The notes beneath the pieces are model-generated. The model did no database searches, was not told the DNA's origin, and was given only the letters and a program-made list of their open reading frames with translations. Below, piece after piece: positions 9,564-17,455 of a stretch of 64,000 nucleotides of DNA. Where the stretch lies: NCBI RefSeq assembly GCF_006363915.1, contig NZ_CP040946.1; one strand, written 5' to 3'. Each line of letters begins with the position of its first letter. Within the stretch, counting starts at the first letter, position 1. Both the position numbers and the translations under genes were made by a program. Source of the stretch: Methylophilus medardensis. Lineage in GTDB: Bacteria > Pseudomonadota > Gammaproteobacteria > Burkholderiales > Methylophilaceae.

Positions 9564-9579
9564 TGACCCAAACGGGTCA
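9564..9579. promoter_or_regulatory. 16-bp palindrome, candidate operator of the sRNA promoter
   Basis: TGACCC-AAAC-GGGTCA is a perfect 6+6 inverted repeat that ends one base before the -35 hexamer at 9580. Its centre is about 43 bases upstream of the predicted transcription start, a usual position for an activator. It also lies ~100 bases upstream of the divergent CHASE2 gene. The cognate regulator is not evident. Confidence 0.5.
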
Positions 9580-9608
9580 TTGAGACCCTTTTACATCCTG
9601 CGTATTCT
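9580..9608 (+). promoter_or_regulatory. Sigma-70-type promoter of putative sRNA
   Basis: TTGAGA (9580-9585), a 17-base spacer and TATTCT (9603-9608) give a good housekeeping promoter pointing right. There is no coding region before the terminator at 9752, so the transcript would be non-coding. Confidence 0.5.
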
Positions 9609-9614
9609 AGCCAC

Positions 9615-9779
9615 ATCACAAGGACGCAACGATATTCAGGTGCATAAATCTTAACATTCTTTTGCTGGGATTTTTGCGGTTGATGTTGGTCAGTATCTTG
9701 GATGCTGATGTGTGATTGTGTTGTGTTTTCAAGTTTAAAGTCTCTTTATAGCCCCGCCTACGCGGGGTTTTTCTTTTTT
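9615..9779 (+). ncRNA. Putative small RNA ending in a strong intrinsic terminator
   Basis: Between the promoter at 9580-9608 and the terminator at 9752-9779 lie ~165 bases with no ORF longer than about ten codons. The terminator (CCCCGC-CTAC-GCGGGG followed by TTTTTCTTTTTT) points right, but no gene on the plus strand ends upstream of it: the flanking CHASE2 gene runs the other way. A promoter, a non-coding body and an orphan terminator with a long U-tract is the usual layout of a trans-acting small RNA. No known family was recognised. Confidence 0.45.
9752..9779 (+). terminator. Orphan intrinsic terminator
   Basis: Stem CCCCGC / GCGGGG with a CTAC loop, followed by a 12-base T-rich tract with one C. 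It is one of the strongest intrinsic terminators in the window and has no upstream gene on its strand. Confidence 0.8.
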
Positions 9780-9824
9780 ACGCCGTGCGGTTTTTCATCC
9801 CTCGCGCAAGCGGCGTAGTCATGA

Positions 9825-9864
9825 CCGTCACATAAGCTTCATGCCGGAGAAAACTTTCTGACAT
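9825..9864 (+). promoter_or_regulatory. Pho-box-like repeats upstream of PEP-CTERM/phosphatase operon
   Basis: CCGTCAC (9825-9831), four bases, GCTTCAT (9836-9842), and CTGACAT (9858-9864) resemble the PhoB half-site CTGTCAT. Their starts are spaced 11 and 22 bases, so all three lie on the same DNA face. The element GTCACATAAGCTTCATGC is almost repeated at 25302 (GTCATAAAAGCTTCATGC). The downstream operon encodes an alkaline phosphatase, which makes phosphate control likely. Confidence 0.5.
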
Positions 9865-9902
9865 ACAGTTCTTCAACAATACTCAAGGTAACACAGCGTT
9901 TA

Positions 9903-9916
9903 GGCACGGTGTTTGA
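9903..9916 (+). promoter_or_regulatory. Sigma-54-like promoter element
   Basis: GGCACG-GTGT-TTGA has the -24 GG element and a near -12 element with the correct 10-base separation, but GA replaces the usual GC. Transcription would start near 9928, ~35 bases before the ATG. PEP-CTERM genes in some bacteria are controlled by RpoN with PrsK/PrsR, which gives the match some weight; the -12 deviation weakens it. Confidence 0.3.
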
Positions 9917-9962
9917 ACGCAGTAAGCAATATGGTCAGTGACTATCAGAGAGGATTTACAAA

Positions 9963-10709
9963 ATGAAACTTAAACCTTGGCTAATGGCCGGTTTGCTGAG
10001 CAGCACAGCCATGCTGTCGCCTGCCCAAGCGGCAGAATTGATTCAAAATGGCGGCTTTGAATCGCAAGGCGTCGACGCTTATGACATCACCGGTTGGCAG
10101 GTGGCGGAGCAGGGAGTCGCGGGCAGTGTATTAGCACAGAGCGGCACGGTGACAGAATTCACGGCGAGCACGACCGTGGGGGCTTATGCCGGTAACTATT
10201 ACGGTTTGTTGGACAACTATGGCTTGGCATCGAATGTGCTGTATCAATCGTTTAGTACTGCGGCTGTCAGTCAGGCCACCTTGTCTTTCCAGATGTTTAT
10301 CAATAACCAAAACGCCAGCACCGACATTGATGCCGCTGGCCTCGATTATAGCGTCGACGCGACAGACCATCCCAACCAGCATGTGCGCGTAGATGTGCTT
10401 AAAGCCGGCGCGGATCCATTTTCTGTGAACAGCGCCGATGTGCTGCAAACCTTATATCTAGGTGGTGCGAATGGCAATCTGACAGCAAATAATTATATTA
10501 ACTATCAGTTCGACTTGTCTTCAAGCTTGGCCAGTGGTGGCAGCTTTGTGTTGCGCTTTGCCACGGTTGCTAATCAGAACGCATTGCAACTCGGTATTGA
10601 TAATGTCAGCCTGCAAAGTGTATCCGCAGTGCCTGAGGCTGACACCAATGCCCTGATGCTGGCGGGCTTGGGAATCATTGCCGCCGTGATCCGCCGTCGC
10701 TATTCATAA
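9963..10709 (+). CDS. PEP-CTERM sorted exported protein
   Basis: A 248-residue surface protein with a signal peptide (residues 1-23, cleavage after AQA) and a C-terminal sorting tail: VPEADTNA at ~224, a hydrophobic helix and the basic end RRRYS. Such tails are recognised by exosortase (EpsH/XrtA); none is encoded in this window. The central region begins NGGFES, typical of beta-sandwich PEP-CTERM proteins, and lacks cysteines. It is the first gene of an apparent operon with the alkaline phosphatase 34 bases downstream, and lies behind Pho-box-like repeats. A role in surface polysaccharide or phosphate scavenging is inference. Confidence 0.85.
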   Translation: MKLKPWLMAGLLSSTAMLSPAQAAELIQNGGFESQGVDAYDITGWQVAEQGVAGSVLAQSGTVTEFTASTTVGAYAGNYYGLLDNYGLASNVLYQSFSTAAVSQATLSFQMFINNQNASTDIDAAGLDYSVDATDHPNQHVRVDVLKAGADPFSVNSADVLQTLYLGGANGNLTANNYINYQFDLSSSLASGGSFVLRFATVANQNALQLGIDNVSLQSVSAVPEADTNALMLAGLGIIAAVIRRRYS

Positions 10710-10743
10710 ATTACAATATCAAAAGCTTATAAAGGAAATGACC

Positions 10744-12282
10744 ATGCAATTATTTAACTTGAAACGCACCACGATGGCCGTCATGTTGTTGGGCTCACAA
10801 CTGCTGACTGGCATGGTGCACGCTGAAGATGCACAGTTCTGGCTCAACGATGGCGCAGCCAGCCTGAATGACAGCAAAAAACTGGTGCCAAATGCTAAAA
10901 AAGCCAAAAACGTGATTTTGTTCGTGGGCGATGGCATGGGGATTTCTACCGTCACTGGCGCGCGCATTTTTGAAGGTCAACTCAAAGGCATTGATGGCGA
11001 GCGTCATAAGCTGTCGTTTGAGTCATTTCCCTATGTGGCTTTGTCCAAGACTTACTCTACCAACCAGCAAACGGCTGACTCGGCACCGACCATGACAGCG
11101 ATGATTGCTGGGGTTAAAACCAACGACGGTATCTTATCGCTGAACCAATCTGTGGCGCGTAATGAGGCGAATCCTGCGGTGTTGAATGCCAATAAAGTCA
11201 CCACCTTATTAGAGCAAGCGGAGCAGTCAGGTAAATCGACGGGCGTGGTGTCTACCGCGCGGATCACCCACGCGACGCCAGCCGCGACCTATGCCCATAT
11301 TTCCAATCGTGATTGGGAAGCCAATGCGAACTTATCCGCGGCGGCCGCCAGCAATGGCGTGAAGGATATTGCGGCACAGATGATTGATAACTTTGGTAAC
11401 GGCAAAATCGGTGATGGCATTGATGTGGTTTTCGGCGGTGGTCGTAGCTATTTTCTGCCAAACAGCATCACGGATATCGAAGGCACCAAAGGTCGCCGTA
11501 CCGATGGTCGCAACCTGACGCAAGAATACGTCAGCAAGTTTGGTGGTGTGTACATTGAGAACCAGAATGCATTTAATGCGCTCAATCCGGTCACCACCAA
11601 TAAAGTGCTGGGTCTGTTCAATCCTTCTCACATGGAATATGAACAAGACCGTCCAAACGACATTGCCGGTGAACCTTCCTTAGCGGAGATGACGGGCAAA
11701 GCGATTGATATCTTGAAGAAAAACCAGAATGGTTATTTTCTGATGGTGGAGGGTGGTCGTATCGATCATGCTTCGCATGCGGGTAACGCCTATCGTACTT
11801 TTAAGGATACGGTTGCTTTGTCTGATGCAGTGCGCGAGGCGGCTTCTAAGGTGAACTTGAACGATACGCTGATTATCGTGACAGCAGACCATAGCCATAC
11901 CTTGACCATCGGTGGTTATCCAAAACGTGGCAACCCGATTCTGGGTAAAGTCGTCGAGCCAGGCAAAACAACCCCTACTTTGGCAGCCGATGGCAAGCCT
12001 TACACCACAGTGAGCTTTGCCAACGGCCCTGGATATCATACTAACTCTCCTGGCGATGCGGTATACAGTGAGGCGATTGCTGCTGGACGTGTTGTGGATA
12101 TGTCTGCGGTAGATACCGAAGACCCGGATTTCCATCAAGAAGCGTTGGTGCCTTTGAGTTCAGAGACCCACGCGGGTGAAGAGGTCGCAATCTACGCGAT
12201 CGGCCCTAAAGCCTATCTGGTGCATGGCGTGCAGGAACAAAGCTACATTTATCAAGTCATGAAAGATGCTTTTGGTTTTTAA
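10744..12282 (+). CDS. Secreted alkaline phosphatase (PhoA family)
   Basis: A 512-residue metal-dependent phosphomonoesterase. A signal peptide (cleavage after VHA, ~residue 24) exports it. FVGDGMG (~59-65) binds the metal, DSAPTMTA (~112-119) contains the nucleophile serine, GGRIDHASHAGN (~339-350) and TADHSHT (~379-385) carry further ligands, and SSETHAGEEV (~470) is the last metal site. ATG 10744 is preferred over 10738 because AGGA then sits ~7 bases upstream. Followed by a perfect hairpin at 12315. Expected to release phosphate from organic esters under starvation. Confidence 0.92.
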   Translation: MQLFNLKRTTMAVMLLGSQLLTGMVHAEDAQFWLNDGAASLNDSKKLVPNAKKAKNVILFVGDGMGISTVTGARIFEGQLKGIDGERHKLSFESFPYVALSKTYSTNQQTADSAPTMTAMIAGVKTNDGILSLNQSVARNEANPAVLNANKVTTLLEQAEQSGKSTGVVSTARITHATPAATYAHISNRDWEANANLSAAAASNGVKDIAAQMIDNFGNGKIGDGIDVVFGGGRSYFLPNSITDIEGTKGRRTDGRNLTQEYVSKFGGVYIENQNAFNALNPVTTNKVLGLFNPSHMEYEQDRPNDIAGEPSLAEMTGKAIDILKKNQNGYFLMVEGGRIDHASHAGNAYRTFKDTVALSDAVREAASKVNLNDTLIIVTADHSHTLTIGGYPKRGNPILGKVVEPGKTTPTLAADGKPYTTVSFANGPGYHTNSPGDAVYSEAIAAGRVVDMSAVDTEDPDFHQEALVPLSSETHAGEEVAIYAIGPKAYLVHGVQEQSYIYQVMKDAFGF

Positions 12283-12314
12283 GTTGCGCGAAGCGCTGAA
12301 ATAAGATGTGATTG

Positions 12315-12336
12315 CAGGGCAGCCTTGGCTGCCCTG
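12315..12336 (+). terminator. Intercistronic 10-bp hairpin
   Basis: CAGGGCAGCC-TT-GGCTGCCCTG is a perfect inverted repeat between the phosphatase gene and the next ORF. It is followed by ATCCCTTT, not a clean T-tract, so it is more likely an attenuating or 3'-end-stabilising structure than a full terminator. Confidence 0.5.
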
Positions 12337-12362
12337 ATCCCTTTGAGTTGAATGGAAACAAA

Positions 12363-13112
12363 ATGAAATTTAAACAAATGGCTTTGGGCCTCGCGCTTTC
12401 CTTAAGCTGGCTAAGCGGTGATGCGCTGGCGGACGCGTTAGTCAACGCCCGTTATGAGACGGTGCAGTGTGCCTCCCCTTGTCGCGCGGAAGAGGCAAAG
12501 CGTGTGCAGTGGTGGTTGATGCGTGAAGCCGATCAGGTAGAAATACGCACTTTGTATCAAAATGGCGAGCCGGCACATCACAGCAGTTTGTGGCTGAAAA
12601 AACCAGCGGGACAGTTTAATTATGTTTACCTCATGCACGGTGAGCGGCGTGCGATTGATTACGCCGATGTCGATTTGAAGTTGCTGAATATCAAAACAGA
12701 TCCTCAGTTTTGGCAAATGAAATCCCAGTTGGTGACAGACAGCGAACTGGCCAGCCTGCAGCCAGTGCCTGCGGCATCTAGTAGCGCCTATGGCTACCCG
12801 GTAGAAAAGTATATCGGCACACTGGGCAATGGGATTCAGAGCGAAGTCTGGTGGATTCCAGCATTAAAATTACCTTTGAAAGTGGCCTACACCTACCCAA
12901 ATCATACCGTGAGCATTCAGTTGCAGTCGCTGCAACCTGCACTACAATCGACCCAGCCGATCGAAATCGCGCCGGCGACGTCACTGGCAGCGCTCAGCGC
13001 TTACCAGCATGTGGATTATGCGGATTTGGGCGATATGGAGCATAACCCCTCAGAGATGCAATGGCTGGCCAAAGCGCATGGCGCGCCAGGTTTGCATGCC
13101 CATACCCACTAA
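12363..13112 (+). CDS. Exported protein of unknown function, third gene of the phosphatase cluster
   Basis: A 249-residue protein with a signal peptide (residues 1-22, ALADA cleavage). I do not recognise a family. It has a cysteine pair (CASPC) at ~32-36, many tryptophan and tyrosine residues consistent with a beta-rich fold, and a histidine-rich C terminus (HGAPGLHAHTH) that could bind metal. The frame is open from 12312, but that region is the hairpin; ATG 12363 starts a proper signal sequence. Its position downstream of the phosphatase suggests a role in the same response, which is inference only. Confidence 0.7.
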   Translation: MKFKQMALGLALSLSWLSGDALADALVNARYETVQCASPCRAEEAKRVQWWLMREADQVEIRTLYQNGEPAHHSSLWLKKPAGQFNYVYLMHGERRAIDYADVDLKLLNIKTDPQFWQMKSQLVTDSELASLQPVPAASSSAYGYPVEKYIGTLGNGIQSEVWWIPALKLPLKVAYTYPNHTVSIQLQSLQPALQSTQPIEIAPATSLAALSAYQHVDYADLGDMEHNPSEMQWLAKAHGAPGLHAHTH

Positions 13113-13187
13113 CTCATCCCTTTAATTGCCCCTCGCATCGTCGCAGTGATTTTGCGCTGCGTCGATGTGTCACGCACGGTCATCGGC

Positions 13188-13193
13188 TATAAT
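13188..13193 (+). promoter_or_regulatory. Perfect -10 box six bases before rmuC ATG
   Basis: TATAAT is followed by exactly six bases and the ATG at 13200. With the usual -10 geometry the transcript would begin at the A of the start codon, giving a leaderless mRNA. No convincing -35 hexamer is present. The same arrangement occurs before dnaB. Confidence 0.45.
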
Positions 13194-13199
13194 GCTGGC

Positions 13200-14555
13200 A
13201 TGACCTTACAACTGATTCAGTGTTTTCTTTTATTGATCGTGATCGCCATGTTGGTCTGGCAGTGGCGCACGCAGCAACACACCGCACAACAGGCGCTCGC
13301 ACAATTACTCTCACAGCAACTTGAAGAAAAACATCGCTTGATGATGAGTGAGATGCACCAGTCACTTAATCAGCTGGCGGATCGCTTGCAACATCTCAAT
13401 ACCGACCAGCAAGACCGGTTACGTGCGCAATTGTCGCAAGAGCTCACTGCAACACGAGAAGCCATGCAAGCCCTTCAGGTCGCTCAACGTGATCATTTGA
13501 GCCAGAGTGGCGAGCAGTTAAGTTTGAGTTTGCGTCAAGGCCTGTCTGAACAGGGCATGTTGCAGCAAAATCTGCTCAAAACGGCCTTGCAAACCACCAC
13601 CCAAACCTTAACACAAAGCATTGAGTCACTGACGAAAGTCGTCGATGCCCGCTTGGAGGAGATGAGTGGCAAGGTGTCTATCCGCTTGGAAGAAGGCTTC
13701 AAAAAAACCAATGAAACCTTTGTAAGTGTCATGGAGCGACTGGCTACCATTGATGAGGCGCAAAAGAAAATTGATGGCCTCAGCGTGAATATGGTGAGCT
13801 TGCAAGAGCTACTGGGCGATAAACGCAGCCGCGGCGCCTACGGTGAAGTGCAACTTGAGGGCTTGGTGCGCAATGTGTTGCCCGCCAACAGCTTTGCGAT
13901 GCAACATACCTTGAGTAATGGCGCACGCGTCGATTGCGCCTTGTTTTTGCCTGAGCCAACTGGCACGGTGGCGGTGGATAGCAAGTTTCCACTAGAGAAC
14001 TATCACCGCATGATTGATAGCAGTTTGGGTGAGATTGTGCAGGCGCAAGCGTCAAAATTGTTCAAAGCCGATATCAAAAAGCATGTCGACGATATCAGTA
14101 ATAAATACATCATAGCCAACGAAACCTCCGACGGCGCGGTCATGTTTATTCCGGCCGAAGCCGTGTTTGCCGAGATTCATGCTTACCATGGGGATATCGT
14201 GGATTACGCCATGCAAAAGCGCGTCTGGCTGGTGTCGCCAACGACACTGATGGCCGTGCTCAATACCGCGCGCGCAGTGCTTAAAGACGTTGAAATGCGT
14301 AAGCAGGTGCATATCATTAAAGATGAATTGGGCAAACTGAGTAAAGATTTTGACCGTTTTGATACCCGTATGAAGAAACTGGCCGATAATATCCGCCAGG
14401 CCCACGAAAATGCGCAGGACGTGCATATTAGTAGCCAAAAAATCTCACGCCGCTTTGCGCAAATTGAAAAAGTAGAATTGGCACAAACCACCAGCCTTGA
14501 ACCACTCGATATGCTGGAGGAGTTAGATGACATTGAAAAGAGTAGCCCAACATGA
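13200..14555 (+). CDS. rmuC: DNA recombination protein RmuC
   Basis: A 451-residue protein with an N-terminal membrane anchor (~5-21), a Gln-rich coiled coil (~25-190) and the RmuC core (~200-400; KRSRGAYGEVQLEGLVRNVLP and VDSKFPLENY are typical). RmuC restricts inversions and may process DNA near short inverted repeats. ATG 13200 gives the expected membrane anchor; the frame extends to GTG 13146 but that would precede a -10 box. Its stop overlaps the moaD start by 4 bases, so it leads a five-gene operon. Confidence 0.9.
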   Translation: MTLQLIQCFLLLIVIAMLVWQWRTQQHTAQQALAQLLSQQLEEKHRLMMSEMHQSLNQLADRLQHLNTDQQDRLRAQLSQELTATREAMQALQVAQRDHLSQSGEQLSLSLRQGLSEQGMLQQNLLKTALQTTTQTLTQSIESLTKVVDARLEEMSGKVSIRLEEGFKKTNETFVSVMERLATIDEAQKKIDGLSVNMVSLQELLGDKRSRGAYGEVQLEGLVRNVLPANSFAMQHTLSNGARVDCALFLPEPTGTVAVDSKFPLENYHRMIDSSLGEIVQAQASKLFKADIKKHVDDISNKYIIANETSDGAVMFIPAEAVFAEIHAYHGDIVDYAMQKRVWLVSPTTLMAVLNTARAVLKDVEMRKQVHIIKDELGKLSKDFDRFDTRMKKLADNIRQAHENAQDVHISSQKISRRFAQIEKVELAQTTSLEPLDMLEELDDIEKSSPT

Positions 14556-14809
14556 AGATCACCATTTTGTATTTTGCCCGCATTAAAGAGGTGGTCAATT
14601 ACTCCTCGGAAAGTGTCGAGTTGCCCGAAAACATTACATCGATTATCGCCCTTAAATCTTGGTTGTGTGACCGTGGCGAGACCTGGCAAAAGTTGTTTGA
14701 TGGCCGCGGCGTCGTGCGCGCAGCCATTAATCACGAGTTAGTCGATGACATGGCCACCTTTGATGAAGGCGATGAAGTTGCTTTTTTCCCGCCGGTAACC
14801 GGGGGCTAG
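14552..14809 (+). CDS. moaD: Molybdopterin synthase small subunit
   Basis: An 85-residue ubiquitin-like sulfur carrier, ending in the essential Gly-Gly that is adenylated and thiocarboxylated (PPVTGG). The start ILYFARIKEVV is typical of MoaD. Together with MoaE it converts precursor Z to molybdopterin for molybdenum enzymes such as formate dehydrogenase, which matter in methylotrophs. It overlaps rmuC by 4 bases and stops 1 base before moaE. Confidence 0.93.
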   Translation: MKITILYFARIKEVVNYSSESVELPENITSIIALKSWLCDRGETWQKLFDGRGVVRAAINHELVDDMATFDEGDEVAFFPPVTGG

Positions 14810-14810
14810 C

Positions 14811-15287
14811 TTGAGCGAGACCATGTATCTTCAAGTGTCGGTGCAGGCGGAGGATTTTGACCTCGGTGCTGAGTTGCAACAGCTCAAGGCGGCGACACCG
14901 CAAGCAGGTGCCTTGGTGAATTTTGTGGGCTTGGTCCGTGAGTTGGCTGCCGATGGTCAGCTCAGTGAAATGGTGATCGAACATTATCCCGGCATGACCG
15001 AAAAAGCCTTGCATCAGATTGCGCAAACTGCCAGCCAACGCTGGCCATTACTGGGTGTGCGCATGATTCATCGTGTAGGCACACTCTCAGGTCAGGCGCA
15101 GATTGTGCTTGTGGCGACTACCAGTTTGCACCGGCAAGCGGCATTTGAAGCTTGTGCATTTATGATGGATTATTTAAAAACCGAGGCTCCGTTTTGGAAA
15201 AAAGAAATCGGTGATTTTGGACAGCATTGGGTAGAGGCCCGGGCGTCCGACGAACAAGCAAAACAACAGTGGAAATTGCCTAAATGA
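14811..15287 (+). CDS. moaE: Molybdopterin synthase catalytic subunit
   Basis: A 158-residue protein. GALVNFVGLVR, EHYPGMTEKAL and the active-site segment YLKTEAPFWKKE (lysines included) identify MoaE, the large subunit that receives sulfur from the MoaD thiocarboxylate. The start could be TTG 14811, right after the moaD stop with GGGGGC upstream, or ATG 14823; the ATG version loses only four residues. The stop overlaps the Lon-like gene by 4 bases. Confidence 0.92.
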   Translation: MSETMYLQVSVQAEDFDLGAELQQLKAATPQAGALVNFVGLVRELAADGQLSEMVIEHYPGMTEKALHQIAQTASQRWPLLGVRMIHRVGTLSGQAQIVLVATTSLHRQAAFEACAFMMDYLKTEAPFWKKEIGDFGQHWVEARASDEQAKQQWKLPK

Positions 15288-17452
15288 TCCAAGTACTCAA
15301 TCCTGATGAAATGACCGTTTCTTATAAACTGTCACCCATGTCGTTTGAATCCACCGAAACATTACTCGATGCTGCGGATCTCGGATTGAATGATTATGGC
15401 TGGAAATTACAACCTGAAGCGCAAAAAACCCTAATGATGGGGCTGTCGTTACAGCATGCAGGCGCCAATGTGTTGGTGCTGGGTACGCCAGGTTCTGGCC
15501 GCGCTGCCTTGACCATGGCGGCAATGAAGGCCGCTGCCATAAGTGGTCTCGACACCACATTAACAGACCTGGTGGCACTGTATGATTTTAGTCAGCAATC
15601 TTGTGCGAATTACATCAAGTTGCCCGCCGGCTTGGGTGCTCAGCTACGCACCTTGATGGAGTCGTTTATCAAGGGGCTGGTCGCTGAAATGCAGCAATGG
15701 ATTGATAGTAGCGGCCAAGTGAATTTATCTCAGGCAGAAACCTGGCTAGAAACGCGGATTGACGGGTTGCGCTCACAACTTAGCAGCGCCAAGTTGTCGC
15801 CTTTTTTTAATATCATTAAACCAGAGGTGCTCGCCTATTTGCAGGCTTGGCAGCAGGTGGGGACTGATGGCGATAGTGGCTCCGATAGCTTGGTCAATGA
15901 TAGTTTTTTGTCACGCTTCCGCGTTAATTTATTGGTGGATCAGCGTGCGAATCTCACGGCTGGTGTGAAACAGCCAGTGGTTGAAGAGAAAGATCCAGGG
16001 TTTGCCGCTTTGTTTGGCATGCTGGAAACGGCGGTAGGCGAAGCGGCACAATGGCCAGAGTTTTTGCGCTTGCGGGCTGGCAGCTTGCATCATGCCGATG
16101 GTGGTATGTTGCTACTTCATTTGCGCGACCTGATGCAAGATGAGGGCAATGGGAGTGCTTTACTCGAAAAGCTTTACCGACTGATGCGTAACCGCGAGGT
16201 GCAAATTGAAGATTGGTCGAATCACGCGCAGCAAGGCGCTGGTGGCAACCGTCATGGCGCCTTGCCGTTGCATGTGAAGATCATCATGATTGCCAGCCGC
16301 GAAGATTATTACGATTGCTTAGAGGCACAGCCAGATTTCTTTGATTTTTTTCCGATTAAAGTAGAGTTCGAGGACCGCGTGACCGCTAACTTGGACAACT
16401 ATGCTTGGATAGCGGGCTATATTGCGCGCAAGTGCCAGCAGCAAGCGCTCGCGCATTTTAGTGGGGCTGCCGTGAATGTGCTGCTGCAATTCATGCATAG
16501 ATTAGAAGAGGATCAAGGGCGTATTAGCACCCGATTCGCACATTTGGATCAGTTAATGCATGAGAGTGCAGCCGTGGCGGATGCCGCACGTTTAATTACC
16601 GATGTGCATGTGAAACAAGCCTTGTCTGCGCGCTTGCTGCGTCAACAGTTTTTTGAAACCCAAATTCGCGATTCGATCATCGATAATGAATTACTGATTC
16701 AGGTGCATGGCGATGTTGTTGGCCAAGTCAACGGCTTAACCCATATCGAGTTAGGGGACGCCAGTTTTGGCTCACCGATCCGCATTACGGCCCGCTGTTA
16801 TCCCGGGCGCAGCGGCGTGATAAATATCGACCGTGAAGTCAACATGAGCGGCCCCACACACGACAAGGGCATTTATATTTTGCAAAACTGGCTGAGTGCC
16901 AGTTTTTGGGCGCTCGCGCCCTTGAGTTTAAGTGCCTCGTTGGTGTTTGAACAAGAATACAACGGGGTGGAGGGGGATTCAGCCTCTTGTGCAGAGCTAT
17001 TTGCACTGTTGTCTGCACTGACAGGGTTGCCGATCAAGCAGGGGATTGCGGTCACGGGGGCGCTTAACCAGTTTGGTGAAGTGATGCCGATTGGTGGCAT
17101 TAACGAGAAGATAGAAGGCTATTTTCGCGTCTGTGAAGCCCTTGGTCTGAATGGCGAGCAAGGCGTGATTATCCCCAAACGTAACCAGCGGCATCTGGTT
17201 TTGCATGAAAGCGTGGTCGCCGCGGTCAATAATGGGATGTTCAAGATTATTGCCATTGACCATGTGCTCGAAGGCATTGCTCACTTGACTGGCTGCGAAG
17301 CTGGGGTGCAAGACACCGATGGTACCTATGCAGGCGACAGCTTGATGGCACGCGCGCAAAGCGCGCTGGCCAGTTATCGGCATACCCTGGAGCGTAATCA
17401 GGCACGCATGGCGTATTTTCAACAACACCAAGACAATCCACTCAACCTCTAA
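15284..17452 (+). CDS. Lon-like ATP-dependent protease (AAA_32/S16 family)
   Basis: A 722-residue protease of the LonB/YcbZ-like type. The P-loop region GTPGSGRA (~65-72) has arginine where Walker A normally has lysine. The S16 protease domain spans ~500-700: the catalytic serine is Ser566 in GDSAS and the lysine is Lys609 in GGINEKIEG, 43 residues apart as in E. coli Lon. An acidic insertion (~188-200) is rich in Gly/Asp/Ser. It is coupled to moaE by a 4-base overlap and precedes hslR by 3 bases. Role is probably protein quality control; no link to molybdopterin synthesis is established. Confidence 0.85.
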   Translation: MIQVLNPDEMTVSYKLSPMSFESTETLLDAADLGLNDYGWKLQPEAQKTLMMGLSLQHAGANVLVLGTPGSGRAALTMAAMKAAAISGLDTTLTDLVALYDFSQQSCANYIKLPAGLGAQLRTLMESFIKGLVAEMQQWIDSSGQVNLSQAETWLETRIDGLRSQLSSAKLSPFFNIIKPEVLAYLQAWQQVGTDGDSGSDSLVNDSFLSRFRVNLLVDQRANLTAGVKQPVVEEKDPGFAALFGMLETAVGEAAQWPEFLRLRAGSLHHADGGMLLLHLRDLMQDEGNGSALLEKLYRLMRNREVQIEDWSNHAQQGAGGNRHGALPLHVKIIMIASREDYYDCLEAQPDFFDFFPIKVEFEDRVTANLDNYAWIAGYIARKCQQQALAHFSGAAVNVLLQFMHRLEEDQGRISTRFAHLDQLMHESAAVADAARLITDVHVKQALSARLLRQQFFETQIRDSIIDNELLIQVHGDVVGQVNGLTHIELGDASFGSPIRITARCYPGRSGVINIDREVNMSGPTHDKGIYILQNWLSASFWALAPLSLSASLVFEQEYNGVEGDSASCAELFALLSALTGLPIKQGIAVTGALNQFGEVMPIGGINEKIEGYFRVCEALGLNGEQGVIIPKRNQRHLVLHESVVAAVNNGMFKIIAIDHVLEGIAHLTGCEAGVQDTDGTYAGDSLMARAQSALASYRHTLERNQARMAYFQQHQDNPLNL

Positions 17453-17455
17453 CTT

